Assembly (NCBI GenBank): GCA_023379935.1
Contig: JAMCPD010000009.1
Span: 18,083-82,082, forward strand
From: Actinomycetota bacterium
Lineage (GTDB): Bacteria > Actinomycetota > Acidimicrobiia > Acidimicrobiales > JAMCPD01
Length of the DNA stretch: 64,000 nt
Reading direction: 5' to 3'
Positions within the stretch are counted from its first letter, which is position 1; each line of letters opens with the position of its first letter. The position numbers and the translations under genes were made by a program. Below, piece after piece: positions 8,124 through 17,025 of the stretch. Under the pieces are notes generated by a model. That model saw only the letters and a list, made by a program, of their open reading frames with translations, did not search any database and was not told the DNA's origin.

Positions 8124-9797
8124 TCAGTTGTCGGGTTTTTCCGTTATGATCTCTTTTACTATGCTGATTGGAGTTTCCTCCAATGTGTGCTGGACTGTTT
8201 CTCGCCGTTCCTTCAGGTCGCGATAGCTAAGTTTGTCGGTATTGGAGGGTATCCCCACCGCCGCCTTTATCTGTTCTATGTCTATCTTGACATGAGTCAA
8301 ATCAACCCCCGTATCCTTGGCTATCTGCTCGGAGTAGTTTTGCATTAGATAAATTGCCAGATTGGTGATCTCATCAAGCAGGTCTATATCTGGAGCCAAA
8401 GTAGCTATTGCACCATCCAAAAAAAGCAGGTCTTTCAGAAAAAGCATAAGTTCCTTTGGCATTTTGGCACCATATCCAAGCAGTGCCTTCATCAAATCAC
8501 GCATCTCTTTTGTCAACTCTTCACCCGACATTTGAGTGGGGTCCGCTACCGGTTGATCAAGTTTTAAATCCTTAATTACTTGTCGGTTGTCTATCTCGTA
8601 AGGGATAGCCCCAAAATCTTTCAATGCTTCTATACGGCTGACAACATCGTTTGTTATGGTTCCTATTAAAAGTTTCAAGAATGCAAGCCTTTTTTTCTCA
8701 TCCAAACGAGCGGTTATGCCGAAGTCCATCATTGCTACTCTGCCATCAGTTTGGACGAACAGGTTCCCCCCATGTAGATCACCGTGGAAAATGCCATAGA
8801 ACATAGCACCTTCCAAAAATGTGGTCATTCCGGCTCTAATTACTAGTTCTGTGTCAATACCTGCAACCTTCATGCCTTCGGCGTCAGACCAGTTGAATCC
8901 TTCCAGGCGTTCCATAACAAGTACCTTCTGAGTTACAAGCTCGGGATGTGGCCGCGGTACCAACATAATACGTTGTTTGGTTGCGGCGAGTACTTTTGCT
9001 ATCTCAAGCATGTTGTCGGCCTCCAGGCGAAAATCAAGCTCCTCCACTACTGTTTGAGCAAAAAGTTCTATGATTGCAGAGGGGTTAGCCAGAGCCGCAA
9101 CCGCTATATGTCCCGCCAACAGCGGTGCTACCCAGCTCATGGCAGCCAAGTCCTTTTTTACCTGTTCAGCTATTTGAGGGCGTTGTACTTTTACTACTAC
9201 GTCTTCGCCGCTTATCAAACCTGCAGCATGCACCTGCGCGATTGAAGCTGCCGCCAACGGAGTCGGCTCGAAATACTTGAATATTTCGTTGAGTGGCTTT
9301 CCCAACTCTTCCTCAACTGTCGTACGTACCGTTTCAAAAGATTCCGCCGGTACCTGGTCTCTCAACAGACTGAACTCGGATACCAACTCTTCCGGGAAAA
9401 GCCCTTCACCGGAAGAGATGACCTGCCCCAGCTTGATATAAGTCGGGCCCAAAGCCTGGAATGCATTTTTTATACGGCGTGACAATGCTCTCCTTGAGCT
9501 CCGTTTATTTAGTTTGCGTTGCTTTTTCAACTTACGGCGATCAATTAAATACCACCCTCCAATAGCTTTTGCCAGCTGTACACTTACTTTTATTACCCTT
9601 GCACCGGGCGGAATGTATCGGCGGCGTATCAAGCCTGGTACTTGCAGATATACAGCCCTTCTCAGAGCCTCTACGTCACTTCGCCAAGGCAGATTGTCAA
9701 GTTTTACAATCCAAGGTGGCGAGTTGGAGAACGAACCGATCTTTAAGTCAGGAGGGAATTTGTCAATATTGTTGCCCATACCGTTATCCGTGTACAT
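8124..9797 (-). CDS. ABC1/AarF/UbiB-family atypical kinase
   Basis: A 557-residue protein kinase-like ATPase. Visible family motifs: the KxGQ segment YIKLGQVISSGEGLFPEEL, the alanine-rich AAASIAQVHAA loop that replaces the P-loop, the lysine VVVKVQRP, the catalytic HGDLHGGNLFV and the metal-binding MMDFG. In proteobacteria UbiB supports ubiquinone synthesis; in actinobacteria the role is unclear and may concern quinone or membrane lipid homeostasis. The usual C-terminal membrane helices are not obvious. The gene converges on nagB with a 6-bp gap. A -10-like TAATAG lies at -13 to -8 from the ATG. Confidence 0.88.
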   Translation of the reverse strand: MYTDNGMGNNIDKFPPDLKIGSFSNSPPWIVKLDNLPWRSDVEALRRAVYLQVPGLIRRRYIPPGARVIKVSVQLAKAIGGWYLIDRRKLKKQRKLNKRSSRRALSRRIKNAFQALGPTYIKLGQVISSGEGLFPEELVSEFSLLRDQVPAESFETVRTTVEEELGKPLNEIFKYFEPTPLAAASIAQVHAAGLISGEDVVVKVQRPQIAEQVKKDLAAMSWVAPLLAGHIAVAALANPSAIIELFAQTVVEELDFRLEADNMLEIAKVLAATKQRIMLVPRPHPELVTQKVLVMERLEGFNWSDAEGMKVAGIDTELVIRAGMTTFLEGAMFYGIFHGDLHGGNLFVQTDGRVAMMDFGITARLDEKKRLAFLKLLIGTITNDVVSRIEALKDFGAIPYEIDNRQVIKDLKLDQPVADPTQMSGEELTKEMRDLMKALLGYGAKMPKELMLFLKDLLFLDGAIATLAPDIDLLDEITNLAIYLMQNYSEQIAKDTGVDLTHVKIDIEQIKAAVGIPSNTDKLSYRDLKERRETVQHTLEETPISIVKEIITEKPDN

Positions 9798-10021
9798 GTT
9801 GCTACTATTATCTCACACGAGAGGTAGTATTTCACGTATATACTCTCAAGGCTTTAACAATAAAGGTTGTCAGATTAGATAAAATTGAGTTGCGGAATAA
9901 CCGTTTTCTCCTATTCAGCCGCTGCTGACATGGCTGTATCTTCTTGAAAACTTTTTCCAGTAGACGCCGTTAGAAACCTCTTTACATAGAACTTCGAAGT
10001 TTAAATCCAAATGTCGACTGT

Positions 10022-11212
10022 TTATGGTGCCCAGCGCCAGAGCCACCAGCGTTCAAATGCCACCTTGAGCAGATGCCACCGGGTAGACGGTTGTTTCAAT
10101 GATACTTTTGGGCCGCTGGAATCTGTGAAGTTTCCCGAAGCAAATCCGGCCATTCCTTTTCCCGTTTCCAAGAAACACTGTCCATTGCCGTCAAATCTTG
10201 CGTTAAAAGGTTTTCCCTTGAGTCCAGCCGCTATTTCAGCTGCTACAACCTTGCCTTCTGCCTCTGCGAATACTCCGGCTTTCGGCAGCATTTTTCCGTC
10301 TGCAATTGGAAGTTTGGTTGCGTCTCCTATCGCAAATACATTATCGGCACTGGTTTGTAGAGTTTCTGGATCTACCGGGATAAAACCATCATCTGGACTA
10401 AGCCCGCTACCTTTCAAGCCGTGAGGCGGGGTGTGAGGCGGGATTCCAAGCAAGATATCATAGGGGACCAACCTAGTTCCACCGGTATCAGTTTCACCGC
10501 CGCTGGGGAAGAAGGTGAGTTGCCTGTTATCCGGATCAATGCTGTCCACTTGATGGGCGAAGTAAGCCTTTATACCATTTTCCTCCAACAAAGTGCTGAC
10601 TTGTGCTCCAACCTCCTTTCCGGCTACCGGCATAGGAAAAGGCTCAGGAGTGTAAAGTTCAACCGCGACATCGGTTATGCCATGACGGTCAAGTACCCAT
10701 TTGGAGAGTAAGGCAGCTTCATAGGGAGCGGCCGGGCATTTATAAGGCAGGCTTGATACCAAGATTACCACCTTTCCACCGCTCTTTTGCCTAAAAGACA
10801 TAAGCTGATCTCTTGCATCAAGGGCCCCCTTCACACTGTAGATATTGTGCGCAGCCTTTTCAAAACCTTCCAACTTTTCGGGAGCAAGCCTTGTTCCCAG
10901 TGATACAACCATCCGGTCATAGCCGATAACTTGCGTCTTTGTGGTTACCTTTTGTTCTTTAGTATCTATCTCCACTACCGGCTCTTGTAGAAACTCTATC
11001 CCCAAACGCCTAAAGTTTGCCATATCCCTGGTAACTCTGTGGGGCTTTCTGGTTCCAGCCATAATCCACAGCAACGATGGCGGAAAACAGAAAGAACTTT
11101 CTTTGTCAACTACAACTATGCGCTCAGCCGGGTCTGTCAACTTACGCAACCGGCGAGCCACAACAGTTCCGCCGATTCCGCCTCCCAGTACCAAAATAGT
11201 TTTGTTGGCCAT
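10022..11212 (-). CDS. Sulfide:quinone reductase-like flavoprotein
   Basis: A 396-residue FAD-dependent oxidoreductase: N-terminal GGGIGGTVVARRLRK dinucleotide fold, second nucleotide-binding region, and the C-terminal FAD motif DNVFAIGDATKLP. Two cysteines in the places expected for sulfide:quinone reductases are present, in SLPYKCPAAPYE and in GNGQCFLETG, and the C-terminus is Trp/aromatic rich and basic (WHLLKVAFERWWLWRW), suitable for membrane association. It probably oxidises sulfide or a persulfide and passes electrons to quinone. Third gene of an operon with the ArsR-rhodanese regulator and DsrE; its ATG overlaps the DsrE stop (TAATG). Confidence 0.85.
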   Translation of the reverse strand: MANKTILVLGGGIGGTVVARRLRKLTDPAERIVVVDKESSFCFPPSLLWIMAGTRKPHRVTRDMANFRRLGIEFLQEPVVEIDTKEQKVTTKTQVIGYDRMVVSLGTRLAPEKLEGFEKAAHNIYSVKGALDARDQLMSFRQKSGGKVVILVSSLPYKCPAAPYEAALLSKWVLDRHGITDVAVELYTPEPFPMPVAGKEVGAQVSTLLEENGIKAYFAHQVDSIDPDNRQLTFFPSGGETDTGGTRLVPYDILLGIPPHTPPHGLKGSGLSPDDGFIPVDPETLQTSADNVFAIGDATKLPIADGKMLPKAGVFAEAEGKVVAAEIAAGLKGKPFNARFDGNGQCFLETGKGMAGFASGNFTDSSGPKVSLKQPSTRWHLLKVAFERWWLWRWAP

Positions 11213-11562
11213 TAAAAAGTCACGACCTTATCAGCAGCGACTGTCCAATCAGCAAGCTGTTCCAATGTCCCTCGTCCGGCGCCTTCAACCAACATCTCGT
11301 CCGACAAGCCCCTTGCATCCAAACAGGTTCCACAACATCCCACCTGTGCCCCGTGTCTGATAGCGGAAAGCAACATCCTATCCAAATGGTAATAGCCGTC
11401 GGGAACCTTCTGGTTTTCAACCGCACAACCCACAGCGTCTCCTATAAGAAAGATATGCACCTCCATGCCGGTGCGTCTGGCTATACAAGCCGCTAATCGT
11501 ATCCCATTATAGGAACGTTCTGTTCCGTATGGAGGGTCGTTTAGTATGAACAGTATTTGCAC
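11212..11562 (-). CDS. DsrE-family sulfur carrier protein
   Basis: A 116-residue DsrE/DsrF-like protein. It begins MQILFILNDPPYGTERSYN, has the AVGCAVENQ loop and, near the end, a cysteine cluster VGCCGTCLDARGL, which fits the conserved sulfur-accepting Cys of small DsrE proteins. Such proteins bind persulfide sulfur and hand it between enzymes in the cytoplasm. It lies 2 nt after the regulator gene and overlaps the flavoprotein by one base, so the three are co-translated. Confidence 0.85.
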   Translation of the reverse strand: MQILFILNDPPYGTERSYNGIRLAACIARRTGMEVHIFLIGDAVGCAVENQKVPDGYYHLDRMLLSAIRHGAQVGCCGTCLDARGLSDEMLVEGAGRGTLEQLADWTVAADKVVTF

Positions 11563-11564
11563 TC

Positions 11565-12341
11565 TTACTCCTTTACCTGGCTTTTTATCATGTGAACTGT
11601 ACGTTTTGAGTTTGTTTTCAACTTTTCAATCTCCCTGTTATCGCTATTTCCGTCTGCCGCCGGAAGTTTTGCAAGCTTCCATTCAGGCATACCGCCCTCC
11701 AATCGGCGTGCTTTAAATCCCTTGTTTCTGAGTAGTTCAACAGCTTGGTCGGCTAATAGACAGTAAGGACCCCGGCAGTAGGCAATAACTTCTGTGTTGT
11801 CTGGTAGTTCCTCCAAGCGTGTTTCAAGCTCATCCAATGGTATGGAGTGAGCTGTAGCTATATGTCCCGCCCAAAACTCTTCCCTCGGTCGTACATCTAT
11901 GACGGTTACTTGCGCACTGCTTATGCGTTCGAGTAACTCTGGTTGACTGATTGCCTCGAATCGTTTTCCGTTTAAATACTCGCCTATTACATGTTCAATT
12001 TCAACCAGTTGTTTCCCCGCCAGCCTCCACAGTGTGTTTAGAATGGCAACTACCTCTTCATCGGCTAGGGTATAAAAAATCTTATTGCCCTGTCGCCGAG
12101 TTCTGACCAAGCAAGCGTTATGCAGTAGCTGCAGGTGCTGAGATGCGTTTGCTACTGATGTGTTGGCGGCTTTCGCAAGTTCTTCAACGTTTTTCCCGCC
12201 TTGGGCGATCAACTCCAACAACTGCAGCCGTTTTGGGCTGGATAATGCCTTCGTTATACGGCTGCACTGTCGGTAAATAGTCTCCGCGGGTGCATTCTCT
12301 ATACTGCAGGTTTTCATGTTGTTCGCTTTCATGTTGTTCAT
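11565..12341 (-). CDS. ArsR-family regulator fused to a rhodanese domain
   Basis: A 258-residue two-domain protein. Residues about 20-110 form a winged helix of ArsR type (ALSSPKRLQLLELIAQGGKN, ELAKAANTSVANASQHLQLL); about 130-225 form a rhodanese domain (VTVIDVRPREEFWAGHI, active loop CRGPYC, then RLEGGMPEW). This architecture is known from sulfur-responsive repressors, in which persulfidation of the rhodanese or other cysteines relieves repression. It leads an operon with DsrE and an SQR-like flavoprotein and very likely autoregulates through the palindrome just upstream. Several ATGs are clustered at the N-terminus, so the first residues are uncertain. Confidence 0.9.
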   Translation of the reverse strand: MNNMKANNMKTCSIENAPAETIYRQCSRITKALSSPKRLQLLELIAQGGKNVEELAKAANTSVANASQHLQLLHNACLVRTRRQGNKIFYTLADEEVVAILNTLWRLAGKQLVEIEHVIGEYLNGKRFEAISQPELLERISSAQVTVIDVRPREEFWAGHIATAHSIPLDELETRLEELPDNTEVIAYCRGPYCLLADQAVELLRNKGFKARRLEGGMPEWKLAKLPAADGNSDNREIEKLKTNSKRTVHMIKSQVKE

Positions 12342-12368
12342 ATTGGTTAAGTTAGTGTATCATGAACT

Positions 12369-12401
12369 ATTATACTATTCAAGCGAATTATTGAATAGTA
12401 T
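12369..12401. promoter_or_regulatory. ArsR-type operator and -10 box of the sulfur-response operon
   Basis: ATACTATTCAA (12372-12382) and TTGAATAGTAT (12391-12401) are perfect 11-bp inverted arms with an 8-bp spacer. The leftward -10 TATAAT (12374-12369) overlaps the left arm, so bound protein would block the promoter of the regulator operon. The site lies between that operon and the rightward deacetylase gene and could control both. Confidence 0.75.
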
Positions 12402-12450
12402 GGAGATAAAGTAGTCAAAGCGAATCAAGGACATCAAGGAAACAACGAAT

Positions 12451-13161
12451 ATGCAACAAGGACAAAAACATCTGGATTTATCCCTATACACCTCTGTTTT
12501 GGCTGTGTGCGCTCATCCTGATGATGAATCGTTCGGCCTGGGCGCCGTTTTGTTGGCCTTTGCTGATCAACAGGTTGAGACAGCTGTTTTATGTTTTACG
12601 CATGGGGAGCTCTCGACGCTTGGTGTGTCGACAGTTACCGCAGATGAGGTGGCTGATATTCGAGCGCACGAGTTTGAACAGGCTGCGCTGAGGCTTAACC
12701 TGGCCTACGCTGAGTTGCTTGATTATCCGGATGGACAACTCAACCGGACACCCGTTCACGAGCTTTCAGAAAAGATCATTTCGTTATGTAACGGCTTGGC
12801 TGTGGATGCGTTACTGGTATTTGACGTAGGGGGGATAACAGGGCATCCCGATCATGAAATGGCGACTCAAGCGGCACTTTATGCCAGAGATACCATTGTC
12901 GGCTTCCCCGATATTGCCACTCCCGATGTTCTCGGGTGGGTTGTTCCTCTTCATGTGGGGGAAAAACTGAATACAGAGTTGGGTACGAAGTTTATCGGAA
13001 GAACACCCACCTCAGTTGAGTTTGTCCTGGAGGTACCGCATGGTTTAAGAGAGCGCCAGTGGGAGGCTATAAAATGTCACAAAAGCCAAGTTATCGGCAA
13101 TGCAGTGCTTCCCAGAAGGTTGGAGCTGCAGGGTGGGTATGAGTGGCTGAAGAAGCTTTAA
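12451..13161 (+). CDS. PIG-L/LmbE-family zinc deacetylase
   Basis: A 236-residue metal-dependent N-deacetylase of the LmbE family, which includes MshB (mycothiol synthesis), mycothiol-conjugate amidase and lincosamide enzymes. The zinc-binding AHPDDESFG motif is at about residues 24-32 and the second metal ligand set GHPDHEMATQAA at about 133-144. A Shine-Dalgarno-like AAGGA stands 12 nt before the ATG. The substrate cannot be told from sequence: thiol metabolism is possible given the divergent sulfur-response operon, whose operator lies in the shared upstream region. Confidence 0.85.
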   Translation: MQQGQKHLDLSLYTSVLAVCAHPDDESFGLGAVLLAFADQQVETAVLCFTHGELSTLGVSTVTADEVADIRAHEFEQAALRLNLAYAELLDYPDGQLNRTPVHELSEKIISLCNGLAVDALLVFDVGGITGHPDHEMATQAALYARDTIVGFPDIATPDVLGWVVPLHVGEKLNTELGTKFIGRTPTSVEFVLEVPHGLRERQWEAIKCHKSQVIGNAVLPRRLELQGGYEWLKKL

Positions 13162-13186
13162 GTCAGGATATCAAAGCCCAGGGTGA

Positions 13187-13294
13187 AACCCAAACTCTGT
13201 TACAGTTGGGCACGGCACTTTCGATAAGATAAACATTGGTCTGTATCACAGCACCACAAGTGTTATCGTTGATATAACCGGTTGGTATATGTAG
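13187..13294 (+). pseudogene. Remnant of a large surface protein C-terminus
   Basis: Between the deacetylase and merR, 35 codons after an in-frame TGA and before a TAG read NPNSVTVGHGTFDKINIGLY then HSTTSVIVDITGWYM. This is the repeat pattern of actinobacterial cell-surface proteins (hydrophobic strand, small-residue turn, then VDVxGYY). There is no start codon or Shine-Dalgarno, so I read it as the decayed tail of a deleted gene. The match is by pattern memory only. Confidence 0.45.
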
Positions 13295-13327
13295 GATAAA
13301 AGACTCATCCGGCAATTTTGATGTGAA

Positions 13328-13771
13328 CTACTTCTTTTTCACATCATTGGGTGATGTTTTGGATATTTTTGATTGCCACAACTTAGCCTTTTCCTCCAAC
13401 TCGTCCAGGAATGTTTGCAAGTGGGATATCTTGTCTTTTATCAGGTTACGCTGTGTCAAGTTCAACTCCAAAGCTTCGGCGATTGCGTTGTTCTTCAGTT
13501 TTGTGCCTGTTTTGTAAGCCGTCTTAATCTTTTCAAGCTGGTCCTCAATCTGCAACATTGTTTTAATCTCATCAAGATGCAGCCCCAACATTGTGTGCAA
13601 ATTGCGTATGTGTTGACACCTGGCTATCTCTTCACTGCTGTAACGGCGGGTACCGCCGGCAGTGTGGCTACAAGGCGCTAAGAGTTCCATTTCCTCATAG
13701 TAACGTAGTGTTCGTGTGGAAACGCCGATTTGCTTGGCAGCTTCACCTATGGAAAAAAGCGTGTTGTTCAT
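13328..13771 (-). CDS. MerR-family transcriptional regulator
   Basis: A 147-residue regulator with an N-terminal MerR helix-turn-helix ([42 protein letters not shown]) and a long C-terminal coiled-coil helix for dimerisation. The absence of metal-binding cysteines in the coiled coil points to a drug- or small-molecule-sensing subgroup. Its start overlaps the stop of the MFS gene by 4 nt (ATGA), so it most likely controls that transporter. Confidence 0.88.
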   Translation of the reverse strand: MNNTLFSIGEAAKQIGVSTRTLRYYEEMELLAPCSHTAGGTRRYSSEEIARCQHIRNLHTMLGLHLDEIKTMLQIEDQLEKIKTAYKTGTKLKNNAIAEALELNLTQRNLIKDKISHLQTFLDELEEKAKLWQSKISKTSPNDVKKK

Positions 13772-15492
13772 GTCCGGACCTTGGTCTTTATGCCATGTTC
13801 AGCGTGGATCTCATGGACATAGTGTCCTCCCCTTGACCATGAGAAGAATGCCGCGATCAAACAGGCTGCAGCCGCAAAACTCATAGTCAAAACCAATCCA
13901 TGGTGGAATGGGTTTGAAATCAACTGAGGAAAGAAGTACCTGCTTTCAACCAGCGCGGCTTGGCTGTGTGTTAGATGAGATAATACCGCTGGGCCCAGCA
14001 GAGACTTTAACGGGTTATACCCCATAAACGCCGCAAAAAGATAGCCCAGTGGTGGCAGGTTGGCGAGGTGTGCGGCTTGGGTTTCTGCCACACCGTGAGA
14101 TACCAGGCCAACCAACATAGCGTGTGGAACTGTAGCGTTTAGGCCTACAATCATTAAAGTAAAGAATACTCCAATAGACAAGGGCATGCCAGCATTTTGG
14201 AAGGTCATCCACATACCGGAAGCAGCTCCCCGATAACTTGAGGGAACGGAGTTCATCAGTGCGGCGGTGTTTGGGGAAGCGAACAGCCCCATGGCTATTC
14301 CATTCCCAAATATGATCAAAGCGAACAGCGGGTAAGAAAAGTTAGCAGGAACTATCAGGAGAGCCAAGAAGGTAAGCGCAGCAAGCAACATGCCACCTGT
14401 TGCAAAGGGCCTTGCCCCGAATCTGTCGGACAGTTTTCCAGACACCGGCCCCGCCACTATAAAGCCTATAGTCAGAGGAATCATGTATATTCCCGCCCAC
14501 AAGGGGGTGACAGAAAACGCATAGCCGTGCTGAGGAAGCCATATCCCCTGTAGCCACATTACCAGTATAAACATTAAACCTCCTCGTCCGACAGCAGCCA
14601 AGAAAGCTGATATGTTAGCGGCGGTAAAAGGCCATATTGAAAACAGGTGCAATCGGAACATAGGCTCTTTAACCTTATTCTCTGAGAATACGAACAGTAT
14701 CAGCAAGGCTAATCCTGTTGAGATCATTGATATCACAAATGGATTTGCCCATCCCATAGAGGATTTTCCGTAAGGTTCAATACCGTAAGTTATTCCTATT
14801 AAAATGGTGGCTAAGCCTCCGGCAAACAGCAGGTTGCCTAACCAGTCGATTGAATTTCTGATGTGGGTTCCTATCTCTTTCAAACTGATATATGACCAGA
14901 CCGTACCGAGCAGTCCCAACGGGACATTAAATAGGAATACCAACCGCCAATCAAACTGAGCGAGCACGCCACCTACAATTATTCCTATGAATATCCCGGC
15001 AAAACCTGTAATTTGGTTTACTCCCATAGCCAATCCCCGCTGGTTGGAGGGGAAAGCATCAGTTAGAATTGCAGCCGAATTAGCCATCATCAGTGCTCCG
15101 CCAACTGCTTGTACCATGCGCATGATTATAAGCTCAAGTGCTCCGGCATCTCCAGTACTCCACACCGATGAAGCGGCCACAGCCCCAACGGTAAAGACCA
15201 GAAATCCCAAGTTGTACATCTTGACTCGCCCGAATATGTCACCTGCACGACCGAACGTAGCTACCAGTACTGCTACGGCCAGCATGTAACCCATGAGTAT
15301 CCATATTAAGTAGTTGAAACTATCTGGACCTAAGGGATTTAAATGTATGCCTCTGAAGATATCCGGAAGAGCGATGATCAAACTGGACATGTTTATGGTT
15401 CCCAAAAGCATGGATAGCGATGTATTGGAGAGCGCAATCCATTTGTAGTGCTCAGATACTGCTATGGCGGGTTCTGAGACGGAATTCTTCAT
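13768..15492 (-). CDS. MFS drug efflux transporter, DHA2 (14-TMS) type
   Basis: A 574-residue polytopic protein of the EmrB/QacA group. The N-terminal half has [31 protein letters not shown] (the loop 2-3 motif) and the antiporter motif [21 protein letters not shown] (motif C region, split here for length); the second half has a long loop around residues 440-510. It likely exports hydrophobic or cationic compounds with proton antiport. It precedes merR in one transcript and has a strong promoter (see 15503-15532). Confidence 0.9.
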   Translation of the reverse strand: MKNSVSEPAIAVSEHYKWIALSNTSLSMLLGTINMSSLIIALPDIFRGIHLNPLGPDSFNYLIWILMGYMLAVAVLVATFGRAGDIFGRVKMYNLGFLVFTVGAVAASSVWSTGDAGALELIIMRMVQAVGGALMMANSAAILTDAFPSNQRGLAMGVNQITGFAGIFIGIIVGGVLAQFDWRLVFLFNVPLGLLGTVWSYISLKEIGTHIRNSIDWLGNLLFAGGLATILIGITYGIEPYGKSSMGWANPFVISMISTGLALLILFVFSENKVKEPMFRLHLFSIWPFTAANISAFLAAVGRGGLMFILVMWLQGIWLPQHGYAFSVTPLWAGIYMIPLTIGFIVAGPVSGKLSDRFGARPFATGGMLLAALTFLALLIVPANFSYPLFALIIFGNGIAMGLFASPNTAALMNSVPSSYRGAASGMWMTFQNAGMPLSIGVFFTLMIVGLNATVPHAMLVGLVSHGVAETQAAHLANLPPLGYLFAAFMGYNPLKSLLGPAVLSHLTHSQAALVESRYFFPQLISNPFHHGLVLTMSFAAAACLIAAFFSWSRGGHYVHEIHAEHGIKTKVRT

Positions 15493-15502
15493 TGTGATAA
15501 AA

Positions 15503-15532
15503 AGTATAGCAAAATAATTACTATTACGTCAA
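15503..15532 (-). promoter_or_regulatory. Promoter of the MFS-merR operon
   Basis: On the minus strand, TTGACG (15532-15527) and TATACT (15508-15503) are separated by 18 bp, ending 10 bp before the ATG at 15492. TTGACG is present twice in tandem (also 15538-15533). The predicted leader is only a few nucleotides. Spacers of 18-20 bp are typical of MerR-controlled promoters. Confidence 0.6.
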
Positions 15533-15534
15533 CG

Positions 15535-16419
15535 TCAATGTGTAGCTTTTGGGTCCATTTTCGAGTTGGTTGTTGAAAGCAGTTTTGGGTTGACGATGCT
15601 GCTCAGTTGCCACAAGGATATCAGTATTACCAGAAACGCAACAGTTACGATAGCCATGCCAAATATACCTGACGGTAACTGTTCATCAAAGAAAGCGATA
15701 CCGATGGCAGTGGCTATGATTGGTTGACTTACCGTGACGGTCGGCAGTGAAGTAACCAAGGGACCAAGACGGTAGGCATGTTGCAACATCCATGTTCCGG
15801 ACAGCCCGAACTCCAATGCAAGGTACAGCTCCCATTTTCCCCCTACAAGGGTTATTATGTGAAGAGGCGTTAGGTGGGCTATCGGTACTTCAACTGCCGC
15901 TTTTGCCAAAGGGTTAGCCATACCCATGGACAGCCCAGCACCTATAGCAAGCAAAAAGGGGTTTAACTTTTTTATTTTAATGAGCAACGCGATATTGAAC
16001 AGCAACGCTACACCAGTTACGATAGCAAGTGAAAAAGTGTCCGGCGCCCCACCCGATTCTTTCCCCATGAATATGACGAACACTGCGGTAGATATTGTAA
16101 TACACAGTGCCATAATCCATCCGCGTATGGGAATTTTTGCTTTCGTAAGGAGGGCATCAAAAATTAATGCAACAATAAGTCCGGAGGAAAGTAGAATGGA
16201 TACCACCATCAAGTTACCAATCCTGAGTGCGGTTAGTTGCAAACCCACGCCGACTACACTTAATGCGCCCGCAAGTAACCACAACCAATTTCTAAATAGA
16301 GTAACCAGCGCCGTAAGCCCGCGCCAATGTTGCGCCGATACGGCCAACACTTCACGACGTTGCAGTGAAGCTGAAAATCCAAAACACAAAGCGGCACCCA
16401 GTGCTGTCAGTTCTACCAT
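15535..16419 (-). CDS. DMT-superfamily (EamA-like) permease
   Basis: A 294-residue membrane protein with about ten hydrophobic segments and an internal repeat of two EamA-like halves (first half from MVELTALGAALCFGFSASLQRR, second from LFNIALLIKIKK onward, with VTVSQPIIATAIGIAFFDEQLP near the end). The substrate of this group is usually unknown (metabolites, amino acids or drugs). It does not share an obvious promoter with its neighbours. Confidence 0.8.
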   Translation of the reverse strand: MVELTALGAALCFGFSASLQRREVLAVSAQHWRGLTALVTLFRNWLWLLAGALSVVGVGLQLTALRIGNLMVVSILLSSGLIVALIFDALLTKAKIPIRGWIMALCITISTAVFVIFMGKESGGAPDTFSLAIVTGVALLFNIALLIKIKKLNPFLLAIGAGLSMGMANPLAKAAVEVPIAHLTPLHIITLVGGKWELYLALEFGLSGTWMLQHAYRLGPLVTSLPTVTVSQPIIATAIGIAFFDEQLPSGIFGMAIVTVAFLVILISLWQLSSIVNPKLLSTTNSKMDPKATH

Positions 16420-16491
16420 GTGATTACTCTATGCCTGCCTGCGTATTCTCTGCTTATCTATATTATATAGCTGTATTCAGGTGTATCCTTA

Positions 16492-16905
16492 TCAGCTTAG
16501 AGACTGAGCAAAATCTTCTGCCGCTTTTGTAATATCGGACCGGCGCATGGTCTGGGTGGTAAGTACCTTGGCGCCTTTTGTTTTTAAAATTGAGGCGAGC
16601 ACCTCGGCGCTGTTTTTAGGATTGAAGCCGTATGTACAGAAAACTGCGACGGACTTTTTGTCCAGCATTGGGAGTCCTTCCGCCCACCTGATAGCAGCCT
16701 TTGCCGGACCTACACCAAAAAGTATAAATCCTTCAACCCACGATCCCAGTATCACCAGTTCCGCTTTTTGTACCTCGCTTGTAGCGGCTTCGGATATAGG
16801 CGAAACTGATACTTCATTTCCCTTTCGGCGTAAGGAGTCTGCAACGATCTCAGCAGCTTTTTTGGTTTTACCGCCGCGGCTTTCATAAGCTACGAATATA
16901 TTCAT
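16492..16905 (-). CDS. Flavodoxin-domain protein
   Basis: A 137-residue cytoplasmic protein with a flavodoxin-like fold. The N-terminal FMN phosphate loop VAYESRGGKTKKAAEIVADSL replaces the usual T/S-x-T-G-N-T with S-R-G-G-K-T; the second loop is LGSWVEGFILFG, and CTYGFNPKNSAEVL covers the third flavin loop. It would carry electrons or act as a quinone reductase. No partner reductase is adjacent. Confidence 0.75.
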   Translation of the reverse strand: MNIFVAYESRGGKTKKAAEIVADSLRRKGNEVSVSPISEAATSEVQKAELVILGSWVEGFILFGVGPAKAAIRWAEGLPMLDKKSVAVFCTYGFNPKNSAEVLASILKTKGAKVLTTQTMRRSDITKAAEDFAQSLS

Positions 16906-17025
16906 AATTACTTCCTATTCTATATTGTCTATTGTTGTTTACGGTCTTAGTTTATAGTTTTGATCTCGTACCACTATTATCCGGATATTATAGCATCATA
17001 GATGAGATGTTGATTGTAATGTTGT

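Noticed and set aside
10011..10424. Rightward frames opposite the SQR-like gene
   Set aside because: Shadows of a strongly conserved flavoprotein gene; the translations look random.
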